Shown here: positions 18,719-23,064 of the stretch, piece after piece
Layout of the letters: each line of letters begins with the position of its first letter
Numbering within the stretch: the first letter of the stretch is position 1
Assembly (NCBI GenBank): GCA_002372775.1
Contig: DFIJ01000011.1
Span: 1-23,064 of the forward strand
Length of the DNA: 23,064 nucleotides
Direction of reading: 5' to 3'
Origin: Christensenella sp. UBA3700
GTDB taxonomy: Bacteria > Bacillota > Clostridia > Christensenellales > UBA3700
Notes under the pieces: model-generated
What the model was told of the DNA's origin: nothing
Seen by the model: the letters and a program-made list of their open reading frames with translations, nothing else
Database searches by the model: none
Translations under genes and position numbers: made by a program

Positions 18719-18769
18719 ATTATACCTTTTCCAGTCATCACTTCGAAGTAAATCTTTAAATATTTAAAG
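18719..18769 (-). promoter_or_regulatory. BREX operon promoter with two palindromes (candidate operators)
   Basis: Minus strand: a perfect -10 TATAAT at 18724-18719. Seventeen nt upstream, at the -35 position, is TTCGAA (18747-18742), a poor -35 hexamer but the centre of the perfect palindrome ACTTCGAAGT (18740-18749). A further perfect 16-bp palindrome, CTTTAAATATTTAAAG, lies at 18754-18769. A weak -35 covered by dyads fits control by the adjacent XRE protein. The ATG of the regulator is 27 nt beyond the -10. Confidence 0.65.
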
Positions 18770-18903
18770 GTTTTTATCAACATTTTTAAATTAAATTCAA
18801 TCTTTATAAACATTGTTGATTGATGTAAATATCTCTGTTTTCTACGAAAAAACGTTCTATGAAGGTCTAATCTCAAATATATTCCTTTATAGTTAAATGA
18901 ATG

Positions 18904-18958
18904 AAAAAAGTATTGGTTTTTGCTTTCTTAATAAGCAATAAACCAATACTTTTCATAT
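18904..18958. terminator. Strong, potentially bidirectional rho-independent terminator
   Basis: A perfect 14-bp stem AAAAGTATTGGTTT (18906-18919) / AAACCAATACTTTT (18940-18953) continues inward as TTGCTT/AAGCAA around a short loop. A run of A on the left and TTTT on the right give a T-tract in both directions. It separates the ABC-F gene from the BREX promoter. Confidence 0.8.
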
Positions 18959-19202
18959 TGCGTTTTATATTGTTATCGATTGTTGCTTACGAACATAATT
19001 TTCGCTCATTTGTAATCATAAAGCCTGGTGATTGATAGAAACAAATTGCATCCCTAATTCATCATGCACCTACTAGAATTCAGGATACTGTTTCTATACT
19101 GAAAACTTTATAACATTGAAGCAATACCCTGCCTTTAACGAAGAAATAACGTATTGTCAAGATTATCCATTTTGTTTCAAGACACTTTGACATCCTATTT
19201 TC
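18959..19202. other. Spacer between ABC-F and the BREX promoter, with unidentified short open stretches
   Basis: No convincing gene. On the minus strand some short codon-like stretches can be read, for example one ending SPGFMITNERKLCS* near 18987-19030 and a 38-codon frame near 19193-19080, but neither has a family I recognise nor a good ribosome binding site. They may be debris of a former gene. TGTCAA...TTGACA (about 19156-19193) forms a weak inverted pair. Confidence 0.4.
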
Positions 19203-20664
19203 TTATAGTTGAATTATTCTTGTTGCGATTGTATCGCGAAAAGCTTTGTTGTGTTCAACAAAGATCATTGTTGGGGAAAATGCTTTGATCAGATCTTCAA
19301 TTTGCATGCGTGAGTAGATATCAATAAAGTTAAGAGGTTCATCCCAAACATAGAGATGGGCTTGCTCACATAGACTTTTAGCAATAAGGACTTTTTTTCT
19401 TCTGTCCACCTGAAAATTCGTGCATATCTTTTTCAAACTGAATGCGTTCAAAATCCATTTTTCTAAGTATGGCCTTAAAGAGACTTTCGTCCAAAGATTT
19501 TTCTCGTGCATAGTCAGATAAGTTGCCTTTAAGGTGCGATGTATCCTGTGGTACATAAGAAATAATAAGTCCAGAGCCATGCTGTATTGTACCTGTATGA
19601 GTGATTGATTCACCGATTAAAAGCTTCAGAAGACTGCTTTTCCCACTTCCATTTTGACCATCAATCGCAATACGGTCTCCTTGCTGGACTATCAATGAAA
19701 CTGGTTCAGATACCATCTTTCCATCATAAAAACATGAAACATCAGAAAAGGACACAAGTGTGTTGGCATAATATTTTAAGGGAGAAAGCTTGAGATTTTC
19801 TGTTGTTTCCATATTCTTTAATAGGTTTGATTTCTGTTTAATAGCTTGTTGTTGTCTTGCTTCAATATTTTTTGAGCGTTTCATTATTTTCGCTGCTTTA
19901 TGACCTACATAGCCTTTATCAGCTGCACCGATTTTTGATGCTTCTACACGATCAGACCATTGTGATGAACGTTTAGCGGATTGTTGTAATCTGTTGATAT
20001 CTTTTTGTAAACGTTTATTTTGGGCAAGTTCGAATTCTTGCTGGCGTTCAAAGTTTTCCATCCATGATGAGAAGTTACCACTTTCCACTTCAATGGTTGC
20101 TCTATTAAGAGACAAAATATGATCAACACAGCTATCTAAGAAATAACGATCATGTGAGACAAGAATAAATCCCTTCTTCTTTTTCAAATACCCAGCAACA
20201 ATCTCACGTGCTTCTACATCTAAATGGTTGGTTGGTTCATCAATCAAAAGAAAATGTCCTTCATTACAAAACAAAGCAGCTAATAAGACCTTTGTTTGTT
20301 CACCATTGGAAAGTGTATTGAATGGTCGATAGAGCACATCAGCTTCCATATCTAAATATGACAGTTCTCGCATTAATTCCCATTCTTCAGCCGTTGGTGC
20401 AACTTCAAGAAATATTTCATTAGTAAGCTTTGTTTTGTCCGCTATAGGATAGGGGAAATAATCAAACTTAACGGATGCTTCAATATTTCCAGAATATTCA
20501 TATTGACCAAGCAAGAGATTTAACAATGTTGTCTTCCCCCTGCCATTTCTCCCAACAAAGCCTAGCTTCCAATTGCTATCAATCTGAAAACTAACATTTT
20601 CAAAGATATAATCATAGCTTGTTGGATAGGAGAAGGTGAGATTTTCTATTTTAATCATCGACAT
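19203..20664 (-). pseudogene. ABC-F ribosome-protection ATPase (Lsa-type), frameshifted near the 3' end
   Basis: About 487 residues when the frame is joined, the size of Lsa/Vga-type ABC-F proteins. NBD1 has Walker A GRNGRGKT (38-45), signature LSNGEQ (118-123) and LLIDEPTNHLD (139-149). The linker is rich in basic residues (KRSSQWSDRVEASK). NBD2 has GQNGSGKSS and FSGGQKKK, then in the shifted frame VLIAKSLCEQ, WDEPLNFIDIYSR and VEHN, typical of the Lsa group. Known members free ribosomes from lincosamides, pleuromutilins and streptogramin A; the spectrum here is untested. The frame breaks at an A7 run (19398-19392); six A would restore it. Without correction the protein ends after GGQKKKSPYC and lacks the second Walker B. 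The ATG at 20664 gives the family-like MSMIKIENL start, 10 nt from AAAGGAGGG; an ATG at 20670 is also possible. Confidence 0.88.
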
Positions 20665-20699
20665 AAACATTACCCTCCTTTCAATTTTCACAATATATT
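20123..20699. repeat. Right copy of the long direct repeat (partner 1-577)
   Basis: Same orientation as the left copy, about 95% identical. It ends about 30 bp upstream of the ABC-F start codon region, so the attenuator leader is unique to this copy. Confidence 0.9.
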
Positions 20700-20709
20700 T
20701 CGCACAAAA

Positions 20710-20754
20710 CTATAGTGATAAAATCATATATAACAACTCTTTCATCATTTTCAT
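20710..20754 (-). CDS. Short leader ORF 2 (14 codons) between the attenuator and ABC-F
   Basis: ATG at 20754 reads MKMMKELLYMILSL and stops at TAG (20712-20710). An AAGGGAG Shine-Dalgarno lies 8-9 nt upstream. It begins 18 nt after the terminator T-tract and ends about 40 nt before the ABC-F start codon. It may couple or gate translation of ABC-F. The strong ribosome binding site is the main support; so short a frame could still be fortuitous. Confidence 0.45.
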   Translation of the reverse strand: MKMMKELLYMILSL

Positions 20755-20771
20755 TGCTACCACTCCCTTCC

Positions 20772-20806
20772 AAAAAAAAGCTGCAAGAAAGTTCATTCTT
20801 GCAGCT
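20772..20806 (-). terminator. Attenuator terminator in the ABC-F leader
   Basis: Minus strand: AGCTGCAAGAA (20806-20796), a 6-nt loop, then TTCTTGCAGCT (20789-20779), a perfect 11-bp stem followed by T8. It lies about 110 nt upstream of the ABC-F start. Its 3' arm is also complementary to an upstream element at 20881-20870 (see the attenuator entry). Confidence 0.85.
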
Positions 20807-20926
20807 CTTCATAGCAAAATAAGCCCATTTAAAAGTGGTAATAAACTATATGAAGTGAAATATACTTATAACTTTCTTGCAATGTGCGTAGTCGTACTAT
20901 CAAAAGCACAACCACATCTTTCTGTT

Positions 20927-20950
20927 TTATTTGCAAGAAAAGTTAATCAT
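20927..20950 (-). CDS. ABC-F attenuator leader peptide (7 codons)
   Basis: ATG at 20950 reads MINFSCK and stops at TAA. The ribosome binding site AAGAGGTGA is nearly a full match to the anti-Shine-Dalgarno, 4-6 nt from the ATG. Codons 4-7 contain attenuator segment 1, so translation or stalling here would decide between the terminator and antiterminator structures. Confidence 0.7.
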   Translation of the reverse strand: MINFSCK

Positions 20951-20974
20951 CCTTCACCTCTTTCCATTAGCTAT

Positions 20975-21003
20975 TTTTTATCACAAATTCCATTAATAAT
21001 CAA
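20975..21003 (-). promoter_or_regulatory. Putative promoter of the ABC-F leader
   Basis: Minus strand: -35 TTGATT (21003-20998), 17-bp spacer, -10 TAAAAA (20980-20975). The -10 matches consensus at four of six positions. Transcription would start near 20968, just before the leader-peptide ribosome binding site. Confidence 0.5.
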
Positions 21004-21064
21004 GTAGTAGCAAACCAGCTTATTTAATAAACAATTGGCATTATTCGGAAATACCTTTATTTAT

Positions 21065-22168
21065 CTAGTTTTTTAATCTTTTCTTTATTTCTTTCTCGTT
21101 TTCTTTCGCAAAATCGCTTAGTTCATAATAACGTATACGTGTTTTTTCTATATGCGGCTCAACGAAACCGTTTTTTACAAGATTTGCTAGTCTATTAATC
21201 ACAGTTCTATTAGTAACAGCTAAATCTTTACTTACTTCTATAGGAGTGAACTCATGCTTGTACTTTTTTAATATAAGTAACAGCAGCGCTTTGTCTTTCT
21301 CTTTTAGATAAGATAAACTTCCTTCAAGTTCTTCACTGCTAGACCTTTCAGATAACTCGCATACCTTGTTTGAATACAATAACACCATCCTTAAAAAATA
21401 GTGAATCCATATTTCAGGGTGTGGCGGATTATCTCTTCCAGCATAATACAATGCAGGCAATCCCATTTGTATCGCATTATAGTATTCATCTATGTCATAG
21501 GCAAAGTATTCTTCTAACGATCCAATCCCATTAAATCCAAAACCATTAATATCTAGTATATATCCTGATAATAATCTTGCTGTTCTGCCATTACCATCTT
21601 CAAAAGGATGAATTGTTACCAATTGATAGTGTACTACGGCAGCTACGATCAATGGGTGATCATCCGTTGTATTGACATACTCAACGAGTTCATCTAACAA
21701 ACTTGGTATATCAACATATTCAGGTGGTATATAATCAGGATTTCCTGTTTGAGAGTCATAAACAGCGAATAATACTCCAGGTGGCATCGCACTTCGAAGA
21801 CCAATCTTCTCTTTTGAAGCTCCCTGCTCTACACATTTTTGAACATTTATAATAAGTTCTTTTGAAAACTTTTCTTTCTTCTTTGCTTTCTCCTCTAAAA
21901 AATTAAGAGCTAGAAAATAATTGCGTACTTCTTGTTCTGGCTTCAAGAAATGTTTTCTTTCATCACTTTCAATAGCCTCATCTACTTGTTGTTTTGAAAG
22001 AGGATTTCCTTCTATTTTTGTTGATGCATATGAGCTCTTCTTTTTAGAATTCTTTCTAAGCCTATTTGCTACAGTATAAGGAAGCTTTACACTAGAGATT
22101 TTAAACCTATTTTTTTCGATTGCTGTAATGTATTTCAATATCTCATTCGTTAAAATCACTTTAATCAT
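21065..22168 (-). CDS. Fic-family protein (class II, N-terminal inhibitory helix, C-terminal winged helix)
   Basis: 367 residues. The Fic active site HPFEDGNGRTAR is at 187-198, with the catalytic His187 and the phosphate-binding Asp/Gly/Asn/Arg all present, so AMP transfer (or another nucleotidyl or phosphoryl transfer) to a protein target is expected. An inhibitory motif of the [S/T]xxxE[G/N] type is visible as STKIEG (49-54) before the Fic fold, making this a class II, self-inhibited protein. Residues about 305-365 (FTPIEVSKDLAVTNRTVINRLANLVKNGFVEP) form a winged helix-turn-helix, common in Fic proteins that bind their own promoter. A strong AGGAGGT lies 9 nt before the ATG. No separate antitoxin gene is adjacent. 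The target protein is unknown. Confidence 0.92.
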   Translation of the reverse strand: MIKVILTNEILKYITAIEKNRFKISSVKLPYTVANRLRKNSKKKSSYASTKIEGNPLSKQQVDEAIESDERKHFLKPEQEVRNYFLALNFLEEKAKKKEKFSKELIINVQKCVEQGASKEKIGLRSAMPPGVLFAVYDSQTGNPDYIPPEYVDIPSLLDELVEYVNTTDDHPLIVAAVVHYQLVTIHPFEDGNGRTARLLSGYILDINGFGFNGIGSLEEYFAYDIDEYYNAIQMGLPALYYAGRDNPPHPEIWIHYFLRMVLLYSNKVCELSERSSSEELEGSLSYLKEKDKALLLLILKKYKHEFTPIEVSKDLAVTNRTVINRLANLVKNGFVEPHIEKTRIRYYELSDFAKENEKEIKKRLKN

Positions 22169-22195
22169 ATTTCCTACCTCCTAACTTATAAGTCC

Positions 22196-22258
22196 ATTAT
22201 ACCAAAAGAAAATAAATCTCACTATTTTTTCACTATTTTTTCACTATTTTATGTGAGA
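22196..22258 (-). promoter_or_regulatory. fic promoter with three 11-bp direct repeats
   Basis: Minus strand: -10 TATAAT at 22201-22196. The -35 position, 17 bp upstream, coincides with TAGTGA, the core of an 11-bp unit (AAAAATAGTGA) repeated three times in tandem across 22219-22251. Flanking TCTCAC (22217-22222) and GTGAGA (22253-22258) form an inverted pair. Repeats one helical turn apart over the -35 box look like a cooperative operator, possibly for the Fic protein's own winged helix. Confidence 0.6.
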
Positions 22259-22343
22259 AATCATATTCATACAGTCAAAATAAGTGATTCTGTAAATAAG
22301 TTTTGATTCCCCGTAGGCTTTACTCATACTGGTCTTACAAAGT

Positions 22344-22647
22344 TCAATTATCTGTATATAAATTAAACGCACGAAGCACATCATTCTCTTCAACATTTAA
22401 AGTATTTGCTGGCATTCTAGTTTAAATGTCCACAGTTTTTTCAATGCATTCAAATGTTTTTCATTGATTGCATAGCCATCAATTATTTATTGCTTTAAAT
22501 CTTTATTTGCCCATCGCCTAACACTATGCCTCTTTTTAATATAACTCTATAACCCATTGATATAATCATATCTAAATGATAATCATCAATATTTCTTTTA
22601 ACCCCACGTCCACCTTCAAGATTACTGTTGGTAGAGGTGACAGTACT
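22344..22647 (-). pseudogene. RhuM-family virulence protein remnant
   Basis: Minus-strand fragments match the RhuM (and RhuM/Fic-DOC) family in order: EGGRGVKRNIDDYHLDMII plus SMGYRVILKRG, then after a frameshift near 22530 RRWANKDLKQ, an in-frame stop, IIDGYAINEKHLNALKK, another shift and stop, and finally NTLNVEENDVLRAFNLYTDN. At least two frameshifts and two nonsense codons are needed to join them, so it is clearly dead. In full-length members the last block leads into a DOC/Fic domain, which is absent here; the intact fic gene downstream is a different, unrelated Fic protein. Confidence 0.75.
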
Positions 22648-22743
22648 GGTAATGCAAGCTTTGAACGTCCAAGATTTCATTGACACATGAAAATAAAATC
22701 CTAATATTGAAAAAAACATCTCAATATGACACTGAGAAAGGCT

Positions 22744-22785
22744 AAGTTATATACCTATTTACTCATATAAGTTGGTATATAACTT
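22744..22785. repeat. Perfect 12-bp inverted repeat
   Basis: AAGTTATATACC (22744-22755) and GGTATATAACTT (22774-22785) with an 18-nt spacer, followed by T4 on the plus strand. It could be a weak plus-strand terminator or part of a vanished element's end. No gene on the plus strand needs a terminator here. Confidence 0.55.
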
Positions 22786-22814
22786 TTTAAATGACGAAAC
22801 CAATTTCTTAATAT

Positions 22815-22851
22815 ATAAAAACTGTAAGCCTTTTTGTTTCAAGGCTTACAG
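22815..22851 (-). terminator. guaA terminator
   Basis: Minus strand: CTGTAAGCCTT (22851-22841), loop, AAGGCTTACAG (22832-22822), an 11-bp perfect stem followed by TTTTTATAT. It starts 13 nt after the guaA stop codon. Confidence 0.85.
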
Positions 22852-22863
22852 TGATTCGTGGGT

Positions 22864-23064
22864 TTATTCAAATTCAATTGTTCCTGGTGGTTTAGAAGTA
22901 ATGTCATACATGACTCTGTTTACGCCACGTACTTCATTGATGATACGACTCATAACCGTGCTTAAGACTTCAAATGGAATATTGGCTGCTTCAGCAGTCA
23001 TGAAGTCAATAGTATTGACAGCACGCAAAGCAATCGCATAGTCATATGTTCTTTCGTCACCCAT
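22864..23064 (-). CDS. guaA: GMP synthase (glutamine-hydrolysing), C-terminal fragment
   Basis: The last 66 codons of GuaA, whose 5' part lies beyond the right edge. The stretch [16 protein letters not shown], then [20 protein letters not shown] and the IEFE end are the highly conserved GMP-synthase C-terminal dimerisation domain that completes XMP binding. GuaA converts XMP to GMP in purine synthesis. The Met at the window edge is internal, not the start. It is the only housekeeping gene here and marks the chromosomal side of the variable region; its stop is followed at once by a terminator. Confidence 0.95.
   Translation of the reverse strand: MGDERTYDYAIALRAVNTIDFMTAEAANIPFEVLSTVMSRIINEVRGVNRVMYDITSKPPGTIEFE

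Larger units (their letters stand above)
20772..20968 (-). promoter_or_regulatory. Ribosome-mediated transcription attenuator controlling ABC-F
   Basis: Four minus-strand segments can pair in alternative ways. Segment 1, TTTCTTGCAA (20940-20931), lies inside the 7-codon upstream ORF. Segment 2, TTGCAAGAAAGTT (20882-20870), pairs with segment 1 over 10 bp or with segment 4, AACTTTCTTGCA (20793-20782), over 12 bp. Segment 3 (20806-20796) pairs with segment 4 to form the terminator. If an antibiotic-stalled ribosome covers segment 1, segment 2 is free to take segment 4 and destroy the terminator, turning ABC-F on. The layout parallels the leader of the Listeria ABC-F gene lmo0919 (rli53). The pairing is seen in the sequence; the drug response is inferred. 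Confidence 0.8.

Noticed and set aside
19155-19195. TGTCAA...TTGACA inverted pair as an insertion-sequence end
   Set aside because: Only six matching bases, no partner end, no transposase and no target-site duplication seen.
19378-19410. Programmed ribosomal frameshift in ABC-F
   Set aside because: Lsa-type proteins are normally made from one frame, and no downstream stimulatory stem was evident; slippage mutation or error is simpler.
20900-20917. A 5-codon frame (MWLCF) in the ABC-F leader as a further leader peptide
   Set aside because: It has only a weak purine stretch upstream and overlaps no pairing segment of the attenuator.
22219-22251. Short tandem repeats as a possible CRISPR array
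   Set aside because: Units are 11 bp, contiguous without spacers, and sit in a promoter; no cas genes are present in the window.

Overview
The window comes from an AT-rich, low-GC Gram-positive bacterium (Bacillota). The evidence is strong AGGAGG-type ribosome binding sites, an Lsa-type ABC-F gene with a leader attenuator, and codon use dominated by A/T-ending codons. An Erysipelotrichia- or Clostridia-like gut Firmicute is my guess; the sequence does not prove a genus. Nearly every gene reads on the minus strand, so the biological order runs from high to low coordinates.

Right edge (about 20.7-23.06 kb): the 3' end of guaA (GMP synthase) with its terminator, then a decayed RhuM-family remnant, then an intact Fic-family AMPylase-like gene whose promoter carries three 11-bp direct repeats. 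Next comes an Lsa-type ABC-F ribosome-protection gene. Its ~300-nt leader holds a 7-codon upstream ORF, mutually exclusive antiterminator and terminator helices and a second short ORF, which together look like antibiotic-induced attenuation. The ABC-F reading frame is broken by one extra base in an A7 run. A ~500-bp spacer with a strong hairpin terminator and the promoter of the defence operon follows.

Centre (18.69-0.65 kb): one tightly packed defence operon. Order: small XRE regulator, brxA, brxB, brxC, pglX, a DUF262/DUF1524 (GmrSD/BrxU-like) nuclease, pglZ, an Mrr-type restriction endonuclease broken by two single-base frameshifts, brxL, a TM-NUDIX protein resembling the CBASS effector Cap16, and a CD-NTase with an AGS-C sensor domain. 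The six core genes are those of a type 1 BREX system. Two type IV-like restriction genes sit inside it, and a compact two-gene CBASS is appended to its 3' end. The CBASS effector starts immediately after the brxL stop codon (TAAATG), so BREX and CBASS appear to be co-transcribed and translationally coupled.

Left edge (1-577): a second, ~95% identical but dead copy of the 5' part of the ABC-F gene, with two nonsense codons and no attenuator leader. The two ABC-F copies form direct repeats about 20.1 kb apart that bracket the whole defence operon.

Working model: modification by PglX (with the PglZ/BrxC/BrxB/BrxA/BrxL machinery) marks self DNA and blocks phage replication. The DUF262 protein, and Mrr if functional, would attack modified phage DNA that evades BREX. 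The CD-NTase/TM-NUDIX pair would be an abortive-infection back-up. The small XRE protein probably controls the whole operon through palindromes in its own promoter. These roles are inferred from family knowledge; the gene order, motifs, frameshifts and repeats are read directly from the sequence.
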